A DNA stretch of 64,000 nt from Hydractinia symbiolongicarpus (GCF_029227915.1 NC_079883.1:62001-126000), one strand, 5' to 3'. Numbered from the stretch's first letter, positions 52,201 to 63,240 are shown. Translations and numbers: made by a program. Notes: generated by a model from the letters alone, not told the origin.

Positions 52201-53813
52201 CTTTCTTTGTATATACTCGACTATACGAGCCAAGCACGGAATTTACGGGAAATTGCGGGTTTTTGTTTGCCGGCGATTAAACATCTTTTATTTAGCGTCT
52301 TATCGAAAATGAAAACATTTTTGAAAACTACAAGTCTCATGCGTTTTAGTGGCGAAAAAATAATTTAAAAAATCGTTCGGGAAATGAGTTTACTCCCTGG
52401 GTACTTTCTTTGTATACTTTTGACTATACGGGCCGAGTCCGGGATTTACGGGAAATCGCGGGTTTTCGTTTGGCGGCGATTAAACTTCTTTTATTCAGCG
52501 TCCCATTAAAAATGAAAACATTTTTGAAAACTACAAGTCTCGTGCGTTTTAGTGGTGAAAAGATAAATTAAAAAATCGTTCTGGAAATGGGTTTACTCGC
52601 AGGGTACTTTCTTTGTATACTTTTGACTATACGGGCCGAGTCCGGGATTTACGGGAAATCGCGGGTTTTCGTTTGGCGGCGATTAAACTTCTTTTATTCA
52701 GCGTCCCATTAAAAATGAAAACATTTTTGAAAACTACAAGTCTCGTGCGTTTTAGTGGTGAAAAGATAAATTAAAAAATCGTTCTGGAAATGGGTTTACT
52801 CGCAGGGTACTTTCTTTGTATACTTTTGACTATACGGGCCGAGTCCGGAGTTTACGGGAAATCGCGGGTTTTCGTTTGCCGGCGATTAAACTTCTTTTAT
52901 TCGACGTCTCATCAAAAATGAAAACATTTTTGAAAACTACAAGTCTCATGCGTTTTAGTGGTGAAAAGATAATATAAAAAATCGTTCTGGAAAGGAGTTT
53001 ACTGACAGGGTACTTTCTTTGTATATACTCGACTATACGAGCCAAGCACGGAATTTACGGGAAATTGCGGGTTTTTGTTTGCCGGCGATTAAACATCTTT
53101 TATTTAGCGTCTTATCGAAAATGAAAACATTTTTGAAAACTACAAGTCTCATGCGTTTTAGTGGCGAAAAAATAATTTAAAAAATCGTTCGGGAAATGAG
53201 TTTACTCCCTGGGTACTTTCTTTGTATACTTTTGACTATACGGGCCGAGTCCGGGATTTACGGGAAATCGCGGGTTTTCGTTTGGCGGCGATTAAACTTC
53301 TTTTATTCCGCGTCTCATCAAAAATGAAAACATTTTTGAAAACTACAAGTCTCATGCGTTTTAGTGGTGAAAAGATAATTTAAAAAATCGTTCTTGAAAT
53401 GAGTTTACTCACAGGGTAATTTCTTCGTATATATTCGACTATACGGGCCAAGCCCGGGATTTACGGGAAATCGCGGGTTTTCGTTTGCCGGCGATTAAAC
53501 TTATTTTATTCAGCGTCTCATCAAAAATGAAAACATTTTTGAAAACTACAAGTCTCATGCGTTTTAGTGGTGAAAAGATAATTTAAAAAATCGTTCAGGA
53601 ATTTAGATTACTCCCTGGGTACTTTCTTTGTACACTTTTGGCTATACGAGTCGAGTCCGGGATTTACGGGAATTCGCGGGTTATCGTTTGCCGGCGATTA
53701 AACTTCTTTTATTCAGCGTCTCATCAAAAATGAAAACATTTTTGAAAACTACAAGTCTCATGCGTTTTAGTGGTGAAAAGATAATTTAAAAAATCGTTCT
53801 GGAAATGAGTTTA
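49260..53813 (+). repeat. HOR domain with 1,826-bp and 2,638-bp shifts
   Basis: About 49,260-50,670 recurs at 51,086-52,496 (shift 1,826, nine monomers minus one), sharing the GAGTTCGGG alpha monomer, CAAAAATTTAAAC, GTCCAAGATTTACGG, CCGGAGTTTACGG and CTTATCGAAAATG. About 50,050-51,175 recurs at 52,690-53,813 (shift 2,638), sharing AATTTCTTCGTATATATTC (50,780/53,418) and CAGGAATTTAGATTACTC (50,960/53,598). The CGGAGTTTACGG monomer therefore occurs three times (about 50,209, 52,035, 52,847). The pattern is what overlapping unequal exchanges would leave. Confidence 0.77.
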
Positions 53814-56800
53814 CTCGCACCGTACTTTCTTTGTATACTTTTGACTATACAGGCCGAGTCCGGGATTTACGGGAAATCGCGGGTTTTCGTTTGCCGGCGA
53901 TTAAACTTCTTTTATTCAGCGTCTCATCAAAAATGAAAACATTTTTGAAAACTACAAGTCTCATGCGTTTTAGTGGTGAAAAGATAATTTAAAAAATCGT
54001 TCAGGAATTTAGATTACTCCCTGGCTACTTTCTTTGTACACTTTTGGCTATACGAGTCGAGTCCGGGATTTACGGGAATTCGCGGGTTATCGTTTGCCGG
54101 CGATTAAACTTCTTTTATTCAGCGTCTCGTCAAAAATGAAAACATTTTTGAAAACTACAAGTCTCATGCGTTTTAGTGGTGAAAAGATAATTTAAAAAAT
54201 CGTTCTGGAAATGAGTTTACTCGCAGGGTACTTTCTTTGTATACTTTTGACTATACAGGCCGAGTCCGGGATTTACGGGAAATCGCGGGTTTTCGTTTGC
54301 CGGCGATTAAACTTCTTTTATTCCGCGTCTCACCAAAAATGAAAACATTTTTGAAAACTACAAGTCTCATGCGTTTTAGTGGTGAAAAGATAATTTAAAA
54401 ATTCGTTCTGGAAATGAGTTTACTCACAGGGTACTTTCTTTGTATACTTTTGACTATACGGGCCGAGTCCGGGAAATCGCGGGTTTTCGTTTGCCGGCGA
54501 TTAAACATCTTTTATTTAGCGTCTTATCAAAAATGAAAACATTTTTGAAAACTACAAGTCTCATGCGTTTTAGTGGCGAAAAAATAATTTAAAAAATCGT
54601 TCGGGAAATGAGTTTACTCCCTGGGTACTTTTTTTGTATACTTTTGACTATACGGGCCAAGCCCGGGATTTACGGAAAATCGCGGGTTTTCGTTTGCCGG
54701 CGATTAAACTTATTTTATTCAGCGTCTCATCAAAAATGAAAACATTTTTGAAAACTACAAGTCTCATGCGTTTTAGTGGTGAAAAGATAATTTAAAAAAT
54801 CGTTCAGGAATTTAGATTACTCCCTGGCTACTTTCTTTGTACACTTTTGGCTATACGAGTCGAGTCCGGGATTTACGGGAATTCGCGGGTTATCGTTTGC
54901 CGGCGATTAAACTTCTTTTATTCAGCGTCTCGTCAAAAATGAAAACATTTTTGAAAACTACAAGTCTCATGCGTTTTAGTGGTGAAAAGATAATTTAAAA
55001 AATCGTTCTGGAAATGAGTTTACTCGCACCGTACTTTCTTTGTATACTTTTGACTATACAGGCCGAGTCCGGGATTTACGGGAAATCGCGGGTTTTCGTT
55101 TGCCGGCGATTAAACTTCTTTTACTCAGCGTCTCATCAAAAATGAAAACATTTTTGAAAACTACAAGTCTCATGCGTTTTAGTGGTGAAAAGATAATTTA
55201 AAAATTCGTTCTGGAAATGAGTTTACTCACAGGGTACTTTCTTTGTATACATTCGTCTATACGGGCCAAGCCCGGGATTTACGGGAAATCGCGGGTTTTT
55301 TGTTTGCCGGCGATTAAACCTCTTTCATTAAGCGTCTCATCAAAAATGAAAACATTTTTGAAAACTACAAGTCTCATGCGTTTTAGTAGTGAAAAGATAA
55401 TTTAAAAAATCGTTCAGGAATTTAGATTACTCCCTGGGTACTTTCTTTGTACACTTTTGCCTATAAGAGTCGAGTCCGGGATTTACGGGAATTCGCAGGT
55501 TATCGTTTGCCGGCGATTAAACTTCTTTTATTCAGCGTCTCATCAAAAATGAAAACATTTTTGAAAACTACAAGTCTCATGCGTTTTAGTGGTGAAAAGA
55601 TAATTTAAAAAATCGTTCTGGAAATGAGTTTACTCGCACCGTACTTTCTTTATATACTTTTGACTAAACAGGCCGAGTCCGGGATTTACGGGAAATCGCG
55701 GGTTTTCGTTTGCCGGCGATTAAACTTCTTTTACTCAGCGTCTCATCAAAAATGAAAACATTTTTGAAAACTACAAGTCTCATGCGTTTTAGTGGTGAAA
55801 AGATAATTTAAAAAATCGTTCAGGAATTTAGATTACTCCCTGGGTACTTTCTTTGTACACTTTTGGCTATACGAGCCGAGTCCGGGATTTACGGGAATTC
55901 GCGGGTTATCGTTTGCCGGCGATTAAACTTCTTTTATTCAGCGTCTCATCAAAAATGAAAACATTTTTGAAAACTACAAGTCTCATGCGTTTTAGTGGTG
56001 AAAAGATAATTTTAAAAATCGTTCTGGAAATGAGTTTACTCGCAGGGTACTTTCTTTGTATACTTTTGACTATACAGGCCGAGTCCGGGATTTACGGGAA
56101 ATCGCGGGTTTTCGTTTGCTGGCGATTAAACTTCTTTTATTCCGCGTCTCATCAAAAATGAAAACATTTTTGAAAATTACAAGTCTCATGCGTTTTAGTG
56201 GTGAAAAGATAATTTAAAAAATCGTTCAGGAATTTAGATTACTCCCTGGGTACTTTCTTTGTACACTTTTGGCTATACGAGCCGAGTCCGGGATTTACGG
56301 GAATTCGCGGGTTATCGTTTGCCGGCGATTAAACTTCTTTTATTCAGCGTCTCATCAAAAATGAAAACATTTTTGAAAACTACAAGTCTCATGCGTTTTA
56401 GTGGTGAAAAGATAATTTAAAAAATCGTTCTGGAAATGAGTTTACTCGCACCGTACTTTCTTTGTATACTTTTGACTATACAGGCCGAGTCCGGGATTTA
56501 CGGGAAATCGCGGGTTTTCGTTTGCAGGCAATTAAACTTCTTTTATTCAGCGTCTCATCAAAAATGAAAACATTTTTGAAAACTACAAGTCTCATGCGTT
56601 TTAGTGGTGAAAAGATAATTTAAAAAATCGTTCTGGAAATGAGTTTACTCGCAGGGTACTTTCTTTGTATACTTTTGACTATACAGGGCGAGTCCGGGAT
56701 TTACGGGAAATCGCGGGTTTTCGTTTGCTGGCGATTAAACTTCTTTTATTCCGCGTCTCATCAAAAATGAAAACATTTTTGAAAATTACAAGTCTCATGC

Positions 56801-57303
56801 GTTTTAGTGGTGAAAAGATAATTTAAAAATTCGTTCTGGAAATGAGTTTACTCACAGGGTACTTTTTTTGTATACTTTTGACTATACGGGCCGAGTCCGG
56901 GATTTACGGGAAATCGCGGGTTTTCGTTTGCCGGCGATTAAACATCTTTTATTTAGCGTCTTATCAAAAATGAAAACATTTTTGAAAACTACAAGTCTCG
57001 TGCGTTTTAGTGGTGAAAAGATAATTTAAAAAATCGTTCTGGAAATGAGTTTACTCGTAGGGTACTTTCTTTGTATACTTTTGACTATACGGGCCGAGTC
57101 CGTGATTTACGGCAAATCGCGGGTTTTCGTTTGCCGGCGATTAAACTACTTTTATTCAGCGTCTCATCAAAAATGAAAACATTTTTGAAAATTACAAGTC
57201 TCATGCGTTTTAGTGGTGAAAAGATAATTTAAAAATTCGTTCTGGAAATGAGTTTACTCACAGGGTACTTTCTTTGTATACACTCGTCTATACGGGCCAA
57301 GCC
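53590..57303 (+). repeat. Dimeric 406-bp HOR tract
   Basis: A divergent monomer with CAGGAATTTAGATTACTC and GTACACTTTTGGCTATACG alternates with ordinary alpha monomers that often carry CTCGCACCGTAC and CTATACAGGCCGAG. The divergent monomer occurs at 53,598, 54,004, 54,807, 55,417, 55,823 and 56,229: spacings of 406, 803, 610, 406 and 406. The 803 reflects a 9-bp deletion near 54,473, and 610 an extra T in GGGTTTTTTG. From about 56.6 kb ordinary monomers return, including the GAAAATTACAAG variant that dominates further right. Confidence 0.78.
54461..54485 (+). other. 9-bp deletion between CGGGA repeats
   Basis: GAGTCCGGGAAATCGCGGG replaces the usual form in which ATTTACGGG lies between the two CGGGA copies. 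Loss of exactly one CGGGA copy plus the spacer is the expected result of slippage between neighbouring short direct repeats. The 803-bp rather than 812-bp spacing of flanking tags confirms nine bases are missing. Confidence 0.8.
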
Positions 57304-60300
57304 GGGATTTACGGGAAATCGCGGGTTTTTTGTTTGTCGGCGATTAAACCTCTTTCATTAAGCGTCTCATCAAAAATGAAAATATTTTTGAAAACTACAA
57401 GTCTCATGCGTTTTAGTGATGAAAAAATACTTTAAAAAATCGTTCGGGAAATGAGTTTACTCCCTGGGTATTTTCTTTGTATGCTTTTGACTATACGGGC
57501 CGAGTCCGGGATTTACGGGAAATCGCGGGTTTTCGTTTGCCGGCGATTAAACTTCTTTTATTCCGCGTCTCATCAAAAATGAAAACATTTTTGAAGACTA
57601 CAAGTCACATGCGTTTTAGTGGTGAAAAAATAATTTAAAAAATCGTTCGGGAAATGAGTTTACTCACAGGGTACTTTCTTTGTATACATTCGACTATGCG
57701 GGCCAAGCCCGGGATTTACGGGAAATCGCGGGTTTTCGTTTGCTGGCGATTAAACTTCTTTTATTCCGCGTCTCATCAAAAATGAAAACATTTTTGAAAA
57801 TTACAAGTCTCATGCGTTTTAGTGGTGAAAAGATAATTTAAAAATTCGTTCTGGAAATGAGTTTACTCACAGGGTACTTTTTTTGTATACTTTTGACTAT
57901 ACGGGCCGAGTCCGGGATTTACGGGAAATCGCGGGTTTTCGTTTGCCGGCGATTAAACATCTTTTATTTAGCGTCTTATCAAAAATGAAAACATTTTTGA
58001 AAACTACAAGTCTCATGCGTTTTAGTGGTGAAAAGATAATTTAAAAAATCGGTCTGGAAATGAGTTTACTTCCTGAGTATTTTCTTTGTATACTTTTGAC
58101 TATACGGGCCAAGCCCGGGATTTACGGGAAATCGCGGGTTTTCGTTTGCCGGCGATTAAACTTCTTTTTTTCAGCGTCTCATCAAAAATGAAAACATTTT
58201 TGAAAACTACAAGTCTCATGCGTTTTAGTGGTGAAAAAATAATTTAAAAAATCGTTCGGGAAATGAGTTTACTCCCTGGGTATTTTCTTTGTATATACTC
58301 GACTATACGGGCCGAGTCCGGGATTTACGGGAAATCGCGGGTTTTTGTTTGCCGGCGATTAAACTTCTTTTATTCCGCGTCTCATCAAAAATGAAAACAT
58401 TTTTGAAAATTACAAGTCTCATGCGTTTTAGTGGTGAAAAGATAATTTAAAAATTCGTTCTGGAAATGAGTTTACTCACAGGGTACTTTCTTTGTATACA
58501 CTCGTCTATACGGGCCAAGCCCGGGATTTACGGGAAATCGCGGGTTTTTTGTTTGTCGGCGATTAAACCTCTTTCATTAAGCGTCTCATCAAAAATGAAA
58601 ATATTTTTGAAAACTACAAGTCTCATGCGTTTTAGTGATGAAAAAATACTTTAAAAAATCGTTCGGGAAATGAGTTTACTCCCTGGGTATTTTCTTTGTA
58701 TGCTTTTGACTATACGGGCCGAGTCCGGGATTTACGGGAAATCGCGGGTTTTCGTTTGCCGGCGATTAAACTTCTTTTATTCCGCGTCTCATCAAAAATG
58801 AAAACATTTTTGAAGACTACAAGTCACATGCGTTTTAGTGGTGAAAAAATAATTTAAAAAATCGTTCGGGAAATGAGTTTACTCACAGGGTACTTTCTTT
58901 GTATACATTCGACTATGCGGGCCAAGCCCGGGATTTACGGGAAATCGCGGGTTTTCGTTTGCCGGCGATTAAACTTCTTTTATTCCGCGTCTCATCAAAA
59001 ATGAAAACATTTTTGAAAATTACAAGTCTCATGCGTTTTAGTGGTGAAAAGATAATTTAAAAATTCGTTCTGGAAATGAGTTTACTCACAGGGTACTTTC
59101 TTTGTATACATTCGTCTATACGGGCCAAGCCCGGGATTTACGGGAAATCGCGGGTTTTTTGTTTGCCGGCGATTAAACCTCTTTCATTAAGCGTCTCATC
59201 AAAAATGAAAATATTTTTGAAAACTACAAGTCTCATGCGTTTTAGTGATGAAAAAATACTTTAAAAAATCGGATTGGAAATGAGTTTACTCCCTGAGTAT
59301 TTTCTTTGTATACTTTTGACTATACGGGCCGCGACCGGGATTTACGGGAATTCGCGGGTTTTCGTTTGCCGGCGATTAAACTTCTTTTATTCAGCGTCTC
59401 ATCAAAAATGAAAACATTCTTGAAAACTACAAGTCTCGTGCGTTTTAGTGGTGAAAAGATAATTTAAAAAATAGTTCTGGAAATGAGTTTACTCGCAGGG
59501 TACTTTCTTTGTATGCTTTTGACTATACGGGCCAAGCCCGGGATTTACGGGAAATCGCGGGTTTTCGTTTGCCGGCGATTAAACTTCTTTTATTCAGCGT
59601 CTCATCAAAAATGAAAACATTTTTGATAACTACAAGTCTCATACGTTTTAGTGGTGAAAAAATAACTTAAAAAATCGTTCGGGAAATAAGTTTACTCCTT
59701 GGGTATTTTCTTTGTATACTTTTGACTATACGGGCCGAGTCCGGGATTTACGGGAAATCGCGGGTTTTTTGTTTGTCGGCGATTAAACCTCTTTCATTAA
59801 GCGTCTCATCAAAAATGAAAATATTTTTGAAAACTACAAGTCTCATGCGTTTTAGTGATGAAAAAATACTTTAAAAAATCGTTCGGGAAATGAGTTTACT
59901 CCCTGGGTATTTTCTTTGTATGCTTTTGACTATACGGGCCGAGTCCGGGATTTACGGGAAATCGCGGGTTTTCGTTTGCCGGCGATTAAACTTCTTTTAT
60001 TCCGCGTCTCATCAAAAATGAAAACATTTTTGAAGACTACAAGTCACATGCGTTTTAGTGGTGAAAAAATAATTTAAAAAATCGTTCGGGAAATGAGTTT
60101 ACTCACAGGGTACTTTCTTTGTATACATTCGACTATGCGGGACAAGCCCGGGATTTACGGGAAATCGCGGGTTTTCGTTTGCTGGCGATTAAACTTCTTT
60201 TATTCCGCGTCTCATCAAAAATGAAAACATTTTTGAAAATTACAAGTCTCATGCGTTTTAGTGGTGAAAAGATAATTTAAAAATTCGTTCTGGAAATGAG

Positions 60301-62181
60301 TTTACTCACAGGGTACTTTTTTTGTATACTTTTGACTATACGGGCCGAGTCCGGGATTTACGGGAAATCGCGGGTTTTCGTTTGCCGGCGATTAAACATC
60401 TTTTATTTAGCGTCTTATCAAAAATGAAAACATTTTTGAAAACTACAAGTCTCATGCGTTTTAGTGGTGAAAAGATAATTTAAAAAATCGGTCTGGAAAT
60501 GAGTTTACTTCCTGAGTATTTTCTTTGTATACTTTTGACTATACGGGCCAAGCCCGGGATTTACGGGAAATCGCGGGTTTTCGTTTGCCGGCGATTAAAC
60601 TTCTTTTTTTCAGCGTCTCATCAAAAATGAAAACATTTTTGAAAACTACAAGTCTCATGCGTTTTAGTGGTGAAAAAATAATTTAAAAAATCGTTCGGGA
60701 AATGAGTTTACTCCCTGGGTATTTTCTTTGTATATACTCGACTATACGGGCCGAGTCCGGGATTTACGGGAAATCGCGGGTTTTTGTTTGCCGGCGATTA
60801 AACTTCTTTTATTCCGCGTCTCATCAAAAATGAAAACATTTTTGAAAATTACAAGTCTCATGCGTTTTAGTGGTGAAAAGATAATTTAAAAATTCGTTCT
60901 GGAAATGAGTTTACTCACAGGGTACTTTCTTTGTATACACTCGTCTATACGGGCCAAGCCCGGGATTTACGGGAAATCGCGGGTTTTTTGTTTGTCGGCG
61001 ATTAAACCTCTTTCATTAAGCGTCTCATCAAAAATGAAAATATTTTTGAAAACTACAAGTCTCATGCGTTTTAGTGATGAAAAAATACTTTAAAAAATCG
61101 TTCGGGAAATGAGTTTACTCCCTGGGTATTTTCTTTGTATGCTTTTGACTATACGGGCCGAGTCCGGGATTTACGGGAAATCGCGGGTTTTCGTTTGCCG
61201 GCGATTAAACTTCTTTTATTCCGCGTCTCATCAAAAATGAAAACATTTTTGAAGACTACAAGTCACATGCGTTTTAGTGGTGAAAAAATAATTTAAAAAA
61301 TCGTTCGGGAAATGAGTTTACTCACAGGGTACTTTCTTTGTATACATTCGACTATGCGGGCCAAGCCCGGGATTTACGGGAAATCGCGGGTTTTCGTTTG
61401 CCGGCGATTAAACTTCTTTTATTCCGCGTCTCATCAAAAATGAAAACATTTTTGAAAATTACAAGTCTCATGCGTTTTAGTGGTGAAAAGATAATTTAAA
61501 AATTCGTTCTGGAAATGAGTTTACTCACAGGGTACTTTCTTTGTATACATTCGTCTATACGGGCCAAGCCCGGGATTTACGGGAAATCGCGGGTTTTTTG
61601 TTTGCCGGCGATTAAACCTCTTTCATTAAGCGTCTCATCAAAAATGAAAATATTTTTGAAAACTACAAGTCTCATGCGTTTTAGTGATGAAAAAATACTT
61701 TAAAAAATCGGATTGGAAATGAGTTTACTCCCTGAGTATTTTCTTTGTATACTTTTGACTATACGGGCCGCGACCGGGATTTACGGGAATTCGCGGGTTT
61801 TCGTTTGCCGGCGATTAAACTTCTTTTATTCAGCGTCTCATCAAAAATGAAAACATTCTTGAAAACTACAAGTCTCGTGCGTTTTAGTGGTGAAAAGATA
61901 ATTTAAAAAATAGTTCTGGAAATGAGTTTACTCGCAGGGTACTTTCTTTGTATGCTTTTGACTATACGGGCCAAGCCCGGGATTTACGGGAAATCGCGGG
62001 TTTTCGTTTGCCGGCGATTAAACTTCTTTTATTCAGCGTCTCATCAAAAATGAAAACATTTTTGATAACTACAAGTCTCATACGTTTTAGTGGTGAAAAA
62101 ATAACTTAAAAAATCGTTCGGGAAATAAGTTTACTCCTTGGGTATTTTCTTTGTATACTTTTGACTATACGGGCCAAGTCC
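57304..62181 (+). repeat. 2,439-bp tandem duplication built of two 6-monomer HORs
   Basis: Copy one is about 57,304-59,742 and copy two about 59,743-62,181, with near identity throughout. The tag TTTGTCGGCGATTAAACC (GTCGG at 57,336, 58,555, 59,775 and 60,994) gives steps of 1,219, 1,220 and 1,219 bp, so each copy consists of two related 6-monomer halves that differ internally (for example GCTGGCG in one half and GCCGGCG in the other, repeated in both copies). Other tags: AAGTCACATGCG, CGACTATGCGGG, AAAATCGGATTGG, GGCCGCGACCGGG and TTTGATAACTAC. The alternation shows the 6-mer doubled first, then the 12-mer doubled. Confidence 0.87.
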
Positions 62182-62837
62182 GGGAATTACGGGAATTCGC
62201 GGGTTTTCGTTTGCCGGCGATTAAACTTCTTTTATTCAGCGTCTCATCAAAAATGAAAACATTTTTGAAAACTACAAGTCTCGTGCGTTTTAGTGGTGAA
62301 AAGATAATTTAAAAAATCGTTCTGGAAATGAGTTTACTCGCAGGGTACTTTCTTTGTATACTTTTGACTATACGGGCCGAGTCCGGGATTTACGGGAAAT
62401 CGCGGGTTTTCGTTTGCCGGCGATTAAACTTCTTTTATTTCGCGTCTCATCAAAATGAAAACATTTTTGAAAACTACAAGTCTCATACGTTTTAGTGGTG
62501 AAAAAATAATTCAAAAAATCGTTCGGGAAATGAGTTTACTCCCTGGGTATTTTCTTTGTATACATTCCACTATACGGGCCAAGCCCGGGATTTACAGGAA
62601 ATCGCGGGTTTTCGTTTGCCGGCGATTAAACTTCTTTTTTTCAGCGTCTCATCAAAAATGAAAACATTTTTGAAAACTACAAGTCTCATACGTTTTAGTG
62701 GTGAAAAAATAATTTAAAAAATCGTTCGGGAAATGAGTTTACTCCCTGGGTATTTTCTTTGTATATACTCGACTATACGGGCCGAGTCCGGGATTTACGG
62801 GAAATCGCGGGTTTTCGTTTGCCGGCGATTAAACTTC

Positions 62838-62844
<7 letters not shown>
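62182..62844 (+). repeat. Last satellite monomers before the retrotransposon
   Basis: Just over three monomers, alpha and beta types plus the mixed GTATATACTCGAC/GCCGAGTCCGGG monomer, which ends at CTTCTTTTATT where the insertion begins. One base is missing in CATCAAAATGAAAAC near 62,450. The interrupted monomer has uninterrupted relatives at about 58,290-58,440 and 60,730-60,880. Confidence 0.85.

Positions 62845-62872
<28 letters not shown>
62840..62872 (+). repeat. (TTA)11 microsatellite, the 3' tail of the retrotransposon
   Basis: Eleven perfect TTA units. On the element's own strand this is (TAA)11 and directly abuts the satellite's own TTTTATT, so tail and target overlap. Trinucleotide tails of this kind are known in several non-LTR clades instead of poly(A). 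Confidence 0.95.
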
Positions 62873-62874
<2 letters not shown>

Positions 62875-62887
62875 ATTTATTTGGGTT

Positions 62888-62905
62888 CAATTTTGTACAA
62901 AATTG
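62888..62905. other. Perfect 18-bp palindrome near the element's 3' end
   Basis: CAATTTTGTACAAAATTG equals its own reverse complement. It lies 15 bp from the TTA tail. In RNA it could form a stem only with a few central bases opened as a loop. Position just upstream of the tail is where several non-LTR elements carry a 3' structure used by the reverse transcriptase; that role here is inference. Confidence 0.7.
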
Positions 62906-62951
62906 TTCTTCTCCCTAAAATGAAATATAAAAATGAAAAAAATTATAGATT

Positions 62952-63019
62952 AAGAATAAATAAGTGTTCAAAAAATAAATTTTTTTATATACATTAAATA
63001 AAAAAGAAAACCGCGATGA
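62952..63019 (+). repeat. Degenerate direct repeat in the 3' UTR, copy 1
   Basis: The order AAGAATAAATAA, GT(G/A)CAAAAAA-like, TTTTTATATA, ACATTA, ACCGCGATGA is shared with a second copy at about 63,175-63,240. The offset is 223 bp at the start and 221 bp at the end, so two single-base net gaps separate them. Confidence 0.7.
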
Positions 63020-63174
63020 GAAAAACTGAAAAGGCTTGAAAGAAATTGAAACGCTCGAATCGACGAGAAATTAAGAAACGATATATGGAATGAACCTAAA
63101 TTGTAACTAGACAAAAAGCAGAGAAAACGATAAATGGCCTTGAAAGTAAGGAAAATATAAATAAACTATAAATA

Positions 63175-63240
63175 AAGAATAAATAATTGTACAAAAAAAT
63201 ATTATCTTTTTATATATATACATTATAAAAACCGCGATGA
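63175..63240 (+). repeat. Degenerate direct repeat in the 3' UTR, copy 2
   Basis: Second copy of the block described at 62,952-63,019, ending in the same ACCGCGATGA (63,231-63,240). It may reflect an old tandem duplication in the 3' UTR, a pattern known in some non-LTR elements. Confidence 0.7.

Larger units (their letters stand above)
1..62844 (+). repeat. 203-bp satellite DNA tandem array (about 310 monomers)
   Basis: The same sequence recurs head to tail through the whole interval. The landmark CGGCGATTAAAC starts at 201, 404, 607 and 810 (spacing 203) and continues to 62,823. Dividing the span by 203, after allowing for two 133-bp deletions and many single-base deletions, gives about 310 monomers. 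All copies point the same way; I found no inverted copy. Monomers differ mostly by substitutions and 1-bp indels and are grouped into higher-order repeats listed separately. No transposon, gene or unique spacer lies inside. Known biology: arrays with this architecture are typical of centromeric or pericentromeric heterochromatin, but nothing in the sequence alone proves a centromere. The array begins mid-monomer at base 1, so it continues to the left. Confidence 0.98.

Noticed and set aside
479-62661. Some thirty short open frames of 62-102 codons inside the array, many nearly identical
   Set aside because: They are satellite read through. The monomer length (203) is not a multiple of three, the peptides change frame at each monomer, and none shows a recognisable domain. 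The 71-codon minus-strand frames exist because the TTTAAA to TATAAA variant removes a stop codon.
1-62844. CRISPR-like or bacterial direct repeat array
   Set aside because: The repeat unit is about 203 bp with no unique spacers, no cas-like genes and an animal-type LINE fragment adjacent.
1-62844. Tandem rRNA, 5S, snRNA or tRNA gene cluster
   Set aside because: No A/B box pair, no conserved rRNA or 5S core, and no Pol III terminator arrangement repeated with the unit was recognised.
1-62844. Telomeric or subtelomeric repeat
   Set aside because: No TTAGGG-like or other short telomere repeat runs are present anywhere.
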